Source of the DNA: DATMER01 sp031390755
GTDB taxonomy: Bacteria; Acidobacteriota; Thermoanaerobaculia; Multivoradales; UBA5704
Direction of reading: 5' to 3'
Assembly (NCBI GenBank): GCA_031390755.1
Contig: JANMTS010000014.1
Location: 1-64,000, forward strand
Length of the DNA stretch: 64,000 nt
The position numbers and the translations under genes are program-made. Of this stretch, positions 8,263 through 16,756 are shown one piece after another. Under the pieces are notes generated by a model. It saw only the letters and a list, made by a program, of their open reading frames with translations, did no database searches and was not told the DNA's origin. The first letter of the stretch is position 1. Every line of letters starts with the position of its first letter.

Positions 8263-9681
8263 ATGAATGAAACCGCACGCCGCCCCCGCGTGGGCATGAT
8301 CAGCCTTGGTTGCCCGAAGAACCTCGTCGACAGCGAGGTCATGCTCGGGGAGCTGGCCCGCCGCGGGTACGACGTGGTCAACGATCTCGACCTGGCCGAC
8401 ACGGTCGTGGTCAACACCTGCGCGTTCATCGAAGAGGCGCAGCAGGAGTCCGTGGACACCATCCTCGAGGTCGTCGGGCGCAAGGGGAAGGGCGTCGAGA
8501 AGATCCTGGTCGCCGGGTGCATGGTCAACCGGTTCGGCAAGGAGCTGGCCAAGGAGATCCCCGAGATCGATGGCTTCGTCAGCCTCGACCAGCTGCGCGA
8601 CATCGGCGACGTGGTCCAGCTCGGCGGCGGGCCGCCGCTGCCGGCGCCGTCGCACATGGTGTTCGACCACACCGCGCCCCGGCTGCTCACCACCCGCGGC
8701 TTCGCCTACCTGAAGGTCGCCGAGGGGTGCAACAACCCCTGCACCTTCTGCGCGATCCCGATCTGGCGCGGGCGCTTCCGCAGCCGCACGATCGAGAGCC
8801 TGGTGGAGGAGGCGCGCCGGCTCGAAGGGGAGTCCGGCATCGCCGAGCTGAACCTCATCGCCCAGGACACCACCCGCTACGGCGAGGATCTCGGGCTCGG
8901 CCGGCACGGCCTGACCCGCCTGGTCGAGGCGCTGCTCCAGGAGACGTCGATCCCCTGGATCCGTTTCCTGTACGCCTATCCGACCACGCTCGACGAGGAT
9001 CTGCTCCGCCTGATGGGGACCGAGCCGCGCTTCTGCTCCTACATGGACATCCCGCTCCAGCACAGCCACGGCGACGTGCTCACGGCCATGCGCCGCGGCG
9101 GCGACGCGAAGCGCTACCTGAGGCTGCTCGACCGGGCGCGCGAGCTGGCGCCGGACGTCTTTCTGCGCTCGACGTTCATCGTCGGCTTCCCGGGCGAGAC
9201 CGAGGAGCACTTCCAGGATCTTCTCCAGTTCGTCGAGAAAGCCCGCTTCGACCACCTGGGCGCGTTCGCCTACAGCCCCGAGACCGACACCCCGGGCGCC
9301 ACGCTGCCCGGCCGGGTGCCGAAGCAGACCGCGCGCCGCCGGCTGCGGCAGATCCTCGAGACCCAGAAGAGCATCGCCCTGGCCCAGCGGCGGCGGCTCC
9401 TCGGCAAGCGGCTGCCCGTGCTGGTGGAAGGGCTCTGCGAGGAGTCCGAGCTCCTGCTCCAGGGCCGGCACTACGGCATGGCGCCGGAGATCGACGGCCG
9501 GCTGCTGATCAACGACGGCTCGGCCCCGGCGGGGATGATCGTCGAGGTCGAGATCACCGAGGCCTACGCCGACGACATTGTGGGGCGCATCGTCGGCCCC
9601 GAGGGCGTGGCCGGCGTCGAGGTCAGCGACCCGGCGTTCGCGGCGTCCGAGGCCTTCGCTCCGATCGACTCGTTCGCCTGA
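8263..9681 (+). CDS. rimO: Ribosomal protein uS12 methylthiotransferase RimO
   Basis: A radical SAM methylthiotransferase that adds a methylthio group to the conserved aspartate of ribosomal protein S12. The 472-residue protein has the N-terminal MTTase domain with three cluster cysteines (CPKN, NTC, AGCM), the radical SAM cluster CNNPCTFC (Cys156, 160, 163), the IVGFPGET segment, and a C-terminal TRAM domain (about 400-460). ISLGCPKNLVDSE at the N-terminus is diagnostic for RimO rather than MiaB. It is 15 bp from ribF; expression is probably from the TAGAAT box just upstream. Confidence 0.97.
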   Translation: MNETARRPRVGMISLGCPKNLVDSEVMLGELARRGYDVVNDLDLADTVVVNTCAFIEEAQQESVDTILEVVGRKGKGVEKILVAGCMVNRFGKELAKEIPEIDGFVSLDQLRDIGDVVQLGGGPPLPAPSHMVFDHTAPRLLTTRGFAYLKVAEGCNNPCTFCAIPIWRGRFRSRTIESLVEEARRLEGESGIAELNLIAQDTTRYGEDLGLGRHGLTRLVEALLQETSIPWIRFLYAYPTTLDEDLLRLMGTEPRFCSYMDIPLQHSHGDVLTAMRRGGDAKRYLRLLDRARELAPDVFLRSTFIVGFPGETEEHFQDLLQFVEKARFDHLGAFAYSPETDTPGATLPGRVPKQTARRRLRQILETQKSIALAQRRRLLGKRLPVLVEGLCEESELLLQGRHYGMAPEIDGRLLINDGSAPAGMIVEVEITEAYADDIVGRIVGPEGVAGVEVSDPAFAASEAFAPIDSFA

Positions 9682-9687
9682 TACCAT
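9682..9687 (+). promoter_or_regulatory. -10 box (TACCAT) before ribF
   Basis: TACCAT ends 9 nt before the ribF ATG, with no Shine-Dalgarno sequence; the same leaderless layout as rimO. Confidence 0.45.
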
Positions 9688-9696
9688 CGCGCTCCT

Positions 9697-10665
9697 ATGA
9701 TCGTCGTCCAGGACGCGTTCAACGCGAGCGACATCCCCCGCGGCGGCGTGGGGACCATCGGCAATTTCGACGGAGTCCACCGGGGCCAGCGCGCATCGCT
9801 GGATCTCGTGGTCGCCCGGGCTCGCGAGCTCGGCGTGCCCTCCGTGGTTGTCACCTTCGAGCCCCATCCCGTGGCCGTGCTCCGGCCCGACCAGGCGCCC
9901 ACCCTGCTCACGACCCTCGTGCAGAAGGAAAAGCTCCTGGAGGAGGCCGGGATCTCCGCCGTGCTCGTCATCCGCTTCAATCTTGAGCTGGCCAAGCTGC
10001 CGGCGCGCCGGTTCGTCCGCGAGTTCCTGCACGAGAAGCTGGACCTCAAGGAGGTCTACGTCGGCGCGAGCTTCATGTTCGGCCAGGGCCGCGAGGGCGA
10101 CTTCGCGATGCTGCAGGAGATGGGGGAGAGCCTCGGCTTCCAGGCGTTCGGCCTGGACGAGGTGGCCTTCGGCGGCGAGCGGATCTCCAGCTCGCGCATC
10201 CGCCGGGCCGTGGCCGAGGGCAAGGTCTCCGAGGCCATGGAGATGCTCGGCCGGCCGTACTCGATCTCCGGGGTGATCGCCCGCGGCGACCGCATGGGCA
10301 AGCGCCTGGGCTGGCCGACGATCAACCTGGCGCCGGAGAACCGGCTGCTCCCCCTCGACGGCGTCTACGCGAGCCGCGTCTGCTTCCCGACCTTCCCGGC
10401 CACCTTCGACAGCGTGACCAACGTTGGCACGCGGCCGACCGTCTACGAGAACTACCAGCGGGTGGTGGAGAGCCACATCCTCGACTTCAAGTCGGACGTC
10501 TACGGCGAGCGGGTCGAGCTGTTCTTCCACAAGCGGCTGCGGGAGGAGAGGATCTTTCCGACCGTGATGGACCTCTCGGCGCAGATCGGGCGGGACGTGG
10601 AAGCGGCGCGGGAGCTGTTTTCCCGCCGCAGGCTGGAACAAGAGGACACCGCCGCGGAGTTGTAA
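9697..10665 (+). CDS. ribF: Bifunctional riboflavin kinase / FAD synthetase
   Basis: Phosphorylates riboflavin to FMN and adenylates FMN to FAD in the cytoplasm. In 322 residues, the N-terminal nucleotidyltransferase domain has GNFDGVHRGQ (from Gly22) and the ISSSRIRRAV signature (about 164-173), and the C-terminal flavokinase domain has GDRMGKRLGWPTINL and TNVGTRPT. Length and order match the family. The ATG at 9697 follows rimO by 15 bp with a TACCAT box between them. Confidence 0.97.
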   Translation: MIVVQDAFNASDIPRGGVGTIGNFDGVHRGQRASLDLVVARARELGVPSVVVTFEPHPVAVLRPDQAPTLLTTLVQKEKLLEEAGISAVLVIRFNLELAKLPARRFVREFLHEKLDLKEVYVGASFMFGQGREGDFAMLQEMGESLGFQAFGLDEVAFGGERISSSRIRRAVAEGKVSEAMEMLGRPYSISGVIARGDRMGKRLGWPTINLAPENRLLPLDGVYASRVCFPTFPATFDSVTNVGTRPTVYENYQRVVESHILDFKSDVYGERVELFFHKRLREERIFPTVMDLSAQIGRDVEAARELFSRRRLEQEDTAAEL

Positions 10666-10719
10666 GGGTGGGCAGCGGAGACGAAGCCCCTTCGATTTTC
10701 AGAAAAGTGAGGCACGAGA

Positions 10720-11046
10720 ATGAGCGATAAGGTCGTGGCAGTGACGGAGCAGAACTGGGAGACCGAGGTTCTCAAGTCGGACACGCCGGTCCTGGTGGAC
10801 TTCTGGGCGCAGTGGTGCGGTCCCTGCCGCATGGTCGCCCCGGTGCTCGACCAGATCGCCGAGGAGATGGACGGCAAGGTGCGCATCGTGAAGCTGAACG
10901 TGGACGAGAATCAGCAGATCGCGTATCAGTTCCAGGTTTCGAGCATCCCGACGTTCATCCTCTTCAAGGACGGCCAGATGGCTGACCGCATGATGGGGGC
11001 GATGCCCAAGACCGCGTTCCAGAGCTTCATCGACCGGAACCTGTAA
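10720..11046 (+). CDS. trxA: Thioredoxin
   Basis: Cytoplasmic thiol-disulfide reductant of 108 residues, the normal size. The redox centre is WCGPC (Trp32-Cys36), with the cis-proline segment SIPTFILFKDGQ. It starts at ATG 10720 with a GTGAGG ribosome site. Only 15 bp separate it from the M24 peptidase gene, so the two are probably cotranscribed. Confidence 0.97.
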   Translation: MSDKVVAVTEQNWETEVLKSDTPVLVDFWAQWCGPCRMVAPVLDQIAEEMDGKVRIVKLNVDENQQIAYQFQVSSIPTFILFKDGQMADRMMGAMPKTAFQSFIDRNL

Positions 11047-11061
11047 ACCGCGGCATTTCCC

Positions 11062-12306
11062 TTGGGCGACCGTCTCACCGCTCTGTGGGCCGGGCTGGAG
11101 GAGCGGGGCTGCGAAGCCCTGCTCGTCCTCGCCCGGTCGTCCCAGGATCCCGACCTCGCCCCGTTCGTGGGCGCATCCCATACCAGCGCCCACATCGGCG
11201 AATGCCAGCTGGTTGTTCCTAGAGGCGGGAAGCCTCACCTCGCCTATCTCACCCCCATGGAGCGCGACGAAGCCGCTTCCACGGGTCTCGCCCTGATCAC
11301 CCCCGAGCAGCTCGACATGAAGCGGTGGCAGAACGAGGCCGCCGAGCCCGCGGACCAGATGGCCCGGATCGCCGAGGCGGCGCTGCGCCTGGCCGGCGTG
11401 CAGCCCGGCCGCGTCGCGCTGGCCGGGCATGGACAGGCCGGGGTGATCCAGACGGCGATGTCCTCCCTGGCCGCCAAGGGCTGGGCGTGGACCGGCGGCA
11501 ATCCGCTCGTTCTGGCTCTGCGCAAACGCAAGTCCGCCGCCGAGCTGGCCGGCATCCGCGCCGCCGCCGCCGGAACGGCCGAGGCGATGCGGCGGGTGGC
11601 GGCGATGCTGGCCGCAGCGGTCGTAAGAGAGGACGGGGAGCTGTGGCTGGAGGGCGAGCGGCTGACCGTCGCCCGGGTACGGGCCGAGGCCGGCCAGGTG
11701 CTCGCGGCGCTCGGGCTGGAGCAGCCCAAGGGGAACATCGTGGCTCCGGCGGAGGAGGGCGCGGTGCCGCACTCGTCCGGCACGCAGGAACGGGTGCTCC
11801 GCGCGGGCGAGTCGCTGGTCGTCGACCTCTACCCGCGGGGCGGCCGGGACGGGCTGTTCGCGGACTGCACGCGGACGTTCTGCGTCGGGACTCAGCCGGC
11901 CGGGCTGCGGCGCGCGCACGCCCTGGTGCTCGCCGCCCTGGAACGCGTCAATCTGCGGGCGCAGCCGGGCGTGCGCGGCTGGGAGCTGCAGGAAGAGGTA
12001 TGCGCCCTGTTCGACGCCGAGGGCCTTCCCACGCCCATCTCCGCGCCGGGCTCGCCGCGCGGCTACGTCCACAACCTGGGCCATGGCGTCGGTTTCGATC
12101 TTCACGAGCAGCCGGTGTTCCGCAAGGCGGCCGGGGCCGAGGGCGTCCTGCGCGAGGGGGACGTGTTCACGCTGGAGCCGGGGCTGTACGAGCCCGGTCC
12201 TGAGGGCCATGGCGTGCGCCTCGAAGATCTGGTCCACCTCGGGCCGGATGGGATGGAAAACCTGACCCCCCTGCCGTATGAGCTCGATCCCCGCGCCTGG
12301 GGCTGA
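11062..12306 (+). CDS. M24-family Xaa-Pro aminopeptidase
   Basis: A metallopeptidase of 414 residues. An N-terminal creatinase-like domain (1-150) precedes a pita-bread catalytic domain with all five metal ligands: Asp255 (VVDLYP), Asp268 (FADCTRTF), His341 (GHGVGFDLHE), Glu372 (TLEPGLY) and Glu388 (RLEDLV). It probably removes N-terminal residues before proline. No signal peptide is seen, so it is likely cytoplasmic. The start is TTG 11062 with no strong ribosome site; it lies just downstream of trxA and probably shares its transcript. The exact PepP/PepQ subclass is not resolved. Confidence 0.88.
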   Translation: MGDRLTALWAGLEERGCEALLVLARSSQDPDLAPFVGASHTSAHIGECQLVVPRGGKPHLAYLTPMERDEAASTGLALITPEQLDMKRWQNEAAEPADQMARIAEAALRLAGVQPGRVALAGHGQAGVIQTAMSSLAAKGWAWTGGNPLVLALRKRKSAAELAGIRAAAAGTAEAMRRVAAMLAAAVVREDGELWLEGERLTVARVRAEAGQVLAALGLEQPKGNIVAPAEEGAVPHSSGTQERVLRAGESLVVDLYPRGGRDGLFADCTRTFCVGTQPAGLRRAHALVLAALERVNLRAQPGVRGWELQEEVCALFDAEGLPTPISAPGSPRGYVHNLGHGVGFDLHEQPVFRKAAGAEGVLREGDVFTLEPGLYEPGPEGHGVRLEDLVHLGPDGMENLTPLPYELDPRAWG

Positions 12307-12353
12307 TGTAGGATCTCTACCGAGACCCTTGAAAGAAGGAAGGCGGAGAGAGC

Positions 12354-14801
12354 ATGGCGGACGACACGGCGGCAGGAACAGAGGCCTATGAAAAGCTCGG
12401 GGCGTTCTATCTGGGGCGCCCCTTCGACCTTCAGCGCGGGGAGACGGCGGCCGAGCCGCTGCTCTACGACTCCCGCGATCTCCTGACCCACGCGGTCTGC
12501 GTGGGCATGACCGGCAGCGGCAAGACCGGCCTGCTGATCTCCATCCTCGAAGAGGCGGCGATCGACGGCATTCCGGCGCTGGTCATCGACCCCAAGGGCG
12601 ATCTCGCCAACCTTCTCCTCACCTTCCCGGATCTGCGGCCCGAGGACTTCGCGCCGTGGATCGACGACGACGCGGCCAGCCGCGCCGGGATCACGCCCGA
12701 GGCGTTCGCGGCGAAGGAGGCCGAGACCTGGCGCAAGGGTCTCGCCAACTGGGGGCAGGGCGGCGAGCGCATCGCCCGTCTGCGGGCCGCCGCGGACTTC
12801 TCGGTCTACACCCCGGGCAGCGAGGCCGGGCTTCCGGTCTCGATCCTCTCCTCCCTGGGAGCGCCGCCGCCGGAGCTGATCGCGGACGGCGACCTGCTGC
12901 GCGAACGAGTGTCGACCCTGGTGGCGAGCCTGCTCGGCCTGCTGGGGATGGAGTCCGATCCGGTGCGCGGCCGGGAGTCGATCCTGCTCTCCACGATCTT
13001 CGACGCGGCCTGGCGGCAGGGGAAGGGTCTCGATCTCGCGGGTCTCATCCAGCAGGTGCAGAAGCCGCCGGTCGAGCGGATCGGGGTCATGGAGCTGGAG
13101 TCGTTCTATCCGGCCAAGGAGCGCTTCGAGCTGGCCATGGCGCTCAACAACCTGCTCGGCGCTCCGGGCTTCGCGGCCTGGCTCCAGGGTGAGCCGCTGG
13201 ACATCGACCATCTGCTCTACACGTCCACCGGCAAGCCGCGGGTGGCGATCTTCTCGATCGCCCACCTGTCGGACCGCGAGCGGATGTTCTTCGTCTCGCT
13301 CCTCCTGAACCAGACGCTCGGCTGGATGCGCGGGAAGTCCGGAACGAGCAGCCTGCGGGCCATCCTCTGCATGGACGAGGTGTTCGGCTACATGCCGCCG
13401 GTGGCCGAGCCGCCGTCGAAGCGCCCGATGCTCACGCTCCTCAAGCAGGCCCGCGCCTTCGGGCTGGGGCTGGTTCTCGCCACGCAGAACCCGGTCGACA
13501 TCGACTACAAGGGCCTGGGCAACGTGGGCACCTGGTTCCTCGGCCGCCTCCAGACCGACCGCGACAAGCAGCGGCTTCTGGATGGACTGGAGGGCGTTGC
13601 GGCCGGCGGGACGTTCGACCGCAAGCGCATGGAGGAGATCCTGGCCGGCCTCGGCAAGCGGGTCTTCCTGATGCACAACGTTCACGAGGAGGCCCCCGAG
13701 GTCTTCCAGAGCCGCTGGGCGATGTCGTACCTCCGCGGCCCCCTGACCCGGGCAGAGATCAAGCGGCTGTCCTATCCGTCCAAGGCGGCGGCGCCGGGCC
13801 GCCCGATCTCCCCGGCGACTTCGGCTACAGCTCCAAGCGCCCAGGCGGCTGCTCCTTCGTCCAGTCCTGCCGCCGGCCCCGGCGCTCCGGTCCTGCCGCC
13901 AGACATTCCGCAGGCGTTCCTGTCCTTGCGGTCGCGGCCCGACGGCGTCGTCTACCAGGCCTGCCTGTACGGCTCGGCGGCGGTCCACTTCGTCGACGCG
14001 AAGAGGGGCGTCGAGCACGCCGAGGACGTCGTCCTGCTCGCACCCTTCGCCGAATCGGGGGCCGAATCGGGAGCCATCGACTGGTATGCGGCGGCTGCGG
14101 TCGACGCGGCGAAGGAGGATCTGGAGCGGGAGCCGGCCGCCGGGGCGCGGTTCGGTCCGCTGCCCGCTGCGGCGACGAAGGCGCGCAGCTACGACGGCTG
14201 GAGCAAGGAGCTGGAGGAGAGCCTCTATCGCACCCGGCGGCTGGAGGTCTTCCACAGCCCGAACCTGGACGAGCTGTCCCAGCCCGGGGAGAGCGAGCGC
14301 GACTTCCGCATCCGGCTCGGCGAGCGGGCGCGAGAGCGGCGCGACGCCCAGGTTCAGACCCTGCGGGAGAAGCACGGCCCCAAGGTGGCGGCGCTGACCG
14401 ACCGCATCCGCCGGGCGGAGCAGGCGAAGGCGAAGCAGCAGTCCCAGGCCTCCAACCAGACGATGCAGACGGTGGTGAGCGTCGGCACCGCGATCCTCGG
14501 CTCGCTCTTCGGCCGCAGGAAGATCACCACCGGGGTGGGCACCGCGGTCCGCAACGCAGGCCGGACCATGCAGGAGCGCCAGGACGTGACCCACGCCGAG
14601 GAGAACCTGGAGTCGCTGCGCGCCCAGCTCGCGGCGCTGAACACCGACCTGGAGGCCGAGGTCAACGCCCTGGCGGCGCGGTTCGACCCCCAGGCCGAGG
14701 CGCTGGAGACGCTGGCGCTCAAGCCGCGAAAGCAGGACGTGGAGGTCCGCCACGTGACGCTGGTCTGGGCGCCGAAGAAGGATGGCCAGCCGGCGTGGTG
14801 A
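12354..14801 (+). CDS. HerA/VirB4-like P-loop ATPase (DUF87/DUF853 type)
   Basis: An ATPase of 815 residues. Walker A is GMTGSGKT (Gly51-Thr58) and Walker B is CMDEVFGY (Asp341-Glu342), within a HerA-like core of about 500 residues; this places it among FtsK/HerA DNA-translocase-type ATPases. A Pro/Ala-rich linker (about 480-520) leads to a C-terminal half with a predicted coiled coil (about 640-780) containing basic repeats. No NurA nuclease or other HerA partner is adjacent, so the substrate is unknown. A GGCGGAGAGAG ribosome site precedes the ATG. The in-frame doublet AESGAESGA (near 565) is a small repeat. Confidence 0.75.
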   Translation: MADDTAAGTEAYEKLGAFYLGRPFDLQRGETAAEPLLYDSRDLLTHAVCVGMTGSGKTGLLISILEEAAIDGIPALVIDPKGDLANLLLTFPDLRPEDFAPWIDDDAASRAGITPEAFAAKEAETWRKGLANWGQGGERIARLRAAADFSVYTPGSEAGLPVSILSSLGAPPPELIADGDLLRERVSTLVASLLGLLGMESDPVRGRESILLSTIFDAAWRQGKGLDLAGLIQQVQKPPVERIGVMELESFYPAKERFELAMALNNLLGAPGFAAWLQGEPLDIDHLLYTSTGKPRVAIFSIAHLSDRERMFFVSLLLNQTLGWMRGKSGTSSLRAILCMDEVFGYMPPVAEPPSKRPMLTLLKQARAFGLGLVLATQNPVDIDYKGLGNVGTWFLGRLQTDRDKQRLLDGLEGVAAGGTFDRKRMEEILAGLGKRVFLMHNVHEEAPEVFQSRWAMSYLRGPLTRAEIKRLSYPSKAAAPGRPISPATSATAPSAQAAAPSSSPAAGPGAPVLPPDIPQAFLSLRSRPDGVVYQACLYGSAAVHFVDAKRGVEHAEDVVLLAPFAESGAESGAIDWYAAAAVDAAKEDLEREPAAGARFGPLPAAATKARSYDGWSKELEESLYRTRRLEVFHSPNLDELSQPGESERDFRIRLGERARERRDAQVQTLREKHGPKVAALTDRIRRAEQAKAKQQSQASNQTMQTVVSVGTAILGSLFGRRKITTGVGTAVRNAGRTMQERQDVTHAEENLESLRAQLAALNTDLEAEVNALAARFDPQAEALETLALKPRKQDVEVRHVTLVWAPKKDGQPAW

Positions 14802-14820
14802 GTGGCCCTCACCCCCCGGC

Positions 14821-14928
14821 CCCCTCTCCCGGTCCGCCCGAGTCCACCCACCCCGGGAGAGGGGGAGAAAGACACCAACTTCGGGAGCAAGCGGGCGGGC
14901 TCCCTCTCCCCCGGCACGGGGGAGAGGG
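14821..14928. repeat. Two CCCTCTCCC-type intergenic palindromes
   Basis: In the 222-bp gap after the HerA-like gene, 14821-14830/14855-14864 repeat the 10-bp arms seen at 7619. A tighter copy with an 11-bp stem and GGCAC loop lies at 14902-14928. A 15-bp direct repeat (GGGATCAACCGGAAT) follows at 14946-14973. They may act as terminators. Confidence 0.65.
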
Positions 14929-15023
14929 CTGGGGAGAAGGGGAATGGGATCAACCGGAATGGGATCAACCGTTCCCTGCGTTATTCTTAACGCACTCGGT
15001 CTGACCTCGAAAGGAGCCTCGAA

Positions 15024-15590
15024 TTGGAAACTCTTCTCAGCATTCTCCTCGGCCTCGGGCTGGCGGCGGCGTGCGGGTTTCGCGTGTTCGTGCCGCTCCT
15101 CATCATGAGCATCGCCTCCCGCGCCGGAGCCGGCCACATCGAGCTGGGCGCGGGCTTCGCGTGGATCGGCTCGACCACGGCGCTGGTCACGTTCTCGGCC
15201 GCCACACTGCTGGAGATCGTTGGCTACTACGTCCCCTGGGTGGACAATCTCCTCGACGCGATCGCGACGCCCACGGCGGTGGTCGCGGGCATCCTGGTGA
15301 CGGCCTCGACCGTTACCGACGTGGACCCGTTCCTGCGCTGGACGCTCGCCATCCTGGGCGGCGGCGGCACGGCCGCGGTGTTCCAGGGCATCACCGCCAC
15401 GGCGCGGCAGGTCTCGTCGTTCACGACCGGGGGCCTGGGCAACCCGTTGATCTCCACGGTGGAGGCGGGCGGCTCGATCCTGCTGTCGGTGCTCGCGATC
15501 CTGCTGCCGGTGCTGGCCGTGCTGCTGGTCGTCACCATCCTGTACTTCGGCGTGAAGCGGCTGCTCTTCCGGCGGCCGGTCGCCACCTGA
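15024..15590 (+). CDS. DUF4126 family integral membrane protein
   Basis: A 188-residue protein with about five hydrophobic segments and the DUF4126 features GLAAACGFRVFVPLL, YYVPWVDNLLD and STVTDVDPFLRW. Function is unknown; it is an inner-membrane protein widely present in Gram-negative and Acidobacteria genomes. The start is TTG 15024, supported by AAAGGAG. It is 23 bp from the next gene and probably in an operon with it. Confidence 0.8.
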   Translation: METLLSILLGLGLAAACGFRVFVPLLIMSIASRAGAGHIELGAGFAWIGSTTALVTFSAATLLEIVGYYVPWVDNLLDAIATPTAVVAGILVTASTVTDVDPFLRWTLAILGGGGTAAVFQGITATARQVSSFTTGGLGNPLISTVEAGGSILLSVLAILLPVLAVLLVVTILYFGVKRLLFRRPVAT

Positions 15591-15613
15591 GCCGATCCGG
15601 GAAGACGGCCGTC

Positions 15614-16756
15614 ATGCCCCTCGCCCGCAAGCTGTCCGCGCTGTCCGCGATCCTGCTCGGCGCGCTGGCGTTGGGCAGCATGGGGGTGCTGGGCTGCGTG
15701 GCGACTCCCGGCAATCTCAGCCTGTCCCAGGTGGACCGCGAGCTGCGCAACCGCGGGCTCGACCCGGCCGAGGTGGTCGTCCCCTTCGAGATGAACGACG
15801 AGATGCGGGCCTGGGTCCACGAGGCCGTGCCCCCGGAAACCCCCCAGGACCAGCGCCTGGAGGTGCTTCTCGACAGCCTGCTCGATTCCGACAAGCTCCA
15901 GCTCAAGTACGCGGCGCGGTACACGGCCAGCGCCGCGGAGGTGTTCCAGACCCGGCGCGCCAACTGCCTGGCCTTCACCAGCCTCTTCGTGGCCATGGCG
16001 AGAGAGCTGGGGATGCCCGCGTTCTTCCTCGAGGTCGACGACATCGAGAAGTTCGAGAAGGAGGGCGACCTCGTGGTCGTCTCCGGCCACGTGAGCGCCG
16101 GCTACAACAGCGGCCCGGACATCAAGATCCTCGATTTCTCCGCCGACGCCGAGCCCGAGTACCGGCAGGTGAAGCGGATCTCGGACATCACGGCCATCGC
16201 GCTCTTCCACTCGAACCGCGGCGGCGAGCTGCTGCGCACGGGCAAGCACGCGGAAGCGCTCCCCTGGCTGAAGAAGGCGGTCGCGATCGATCCCGAGCTG
16301 GCCGGCGCCTGGATCAACTACGGCGTGGCCCAGCGCCGCAACAGCGATTTCGCCGGCGCCGAGGCGTCCTACCGCAAGGCGCTGGAGGTGGGCCCCACCG
16401 CGGTTTCGGCCTACCAGAACCTCGCGGCGCTCCTGCGCCACACCGGCAAGCCGGACGAGGCCCAGGCGCTGATGGATCTCTCCTCCAAGCTCGGCAGCCG
16501 CAACCCGTACATCTATCTGTCGCTTGGAGATCTGAGCCTCGCCCATGGTCGGTTCGAAGAGGCGCGGCGCTTCTACAAGCGGGCGATGCGCCTCTACCGC
16601 GACAACGCCGAGCCGTACGCCGCCATGGGCATCGTCTCCCTGGTGGCCGGCGACGAGCACGAAGCCCAGCGCTGGCTGCGCAAGGCCGTGGCCATCGACC
16701 AGGAGAACCTTCGGGTGAAACTGCTCCTGTCCCGCCTGGGCGGAGGGCAGGGTTGA
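15614..16756 (+). CDS. Transglutaminase-like TPR lipoprotein
   Basis: Lipoprotein of 380 residues: lipobox VLGC (Cys28) after a hydrophobic signal. A transglutaminase-like segment follows (about 80-180; RRANCLAFTSLFVAMARELG with a candidate catalytic cysteine, SGHVSAGY with a candidate histidine), then at least five TPR repeats (about 200-375). Such TgpA/TPR lipoproteins usually sit at the inner face of the outer membrane; substrate unknown. The ATG at 15614 is chosen because the longer frame upstream lies within the DUF4126 gene. Its TGA overlaps the TTG start of hydantoinase A. Confidence 0.75.
   Translation: MPLARKLSALSAILLGALALGSMGVLGCVATPGNLSLSQVDRELRNRGLDPAEVVVPFEMNDEMRAWVHEAVPPETPQDQRLEVLLDSLLDSDKLQLKYAARYTASAAEVFQTRRANCLAFTSLFVAMARELGMPAFFLEVDDIEKFEKEGDLVVVSGHVSAGYNSGPDIKILDFSADAEPEYRQVKRISDITAIALFHSNRGGELLRTGKHAEALPWLKKAVAIDPELAGAWINYGVAQRRNSDFAGAEASYRKALEVGPTAVSAYQNLAALLRHTGKPDEAQALMDLSSKLGSRNPYIYLSLGDLSLAHGRFEEARRFYKRAMRLYRDNAEPYAAMGIVSLVAGDEHEAQRWLRKAVAIDQENLRVKLLLSRLGGGQG

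Noticed and set aside
8161..10641. Very long minus-strand open frame
   Set aside because: Antisense to rimO and ribF; high-GC shadow with no family resemblance.
12102..15137. Very long minus-strand open frame opposite the HerA-like gene
   Set aside because: Composition is arginine/glycine-rich shadow; the plus strand carries clear Walker motifs.
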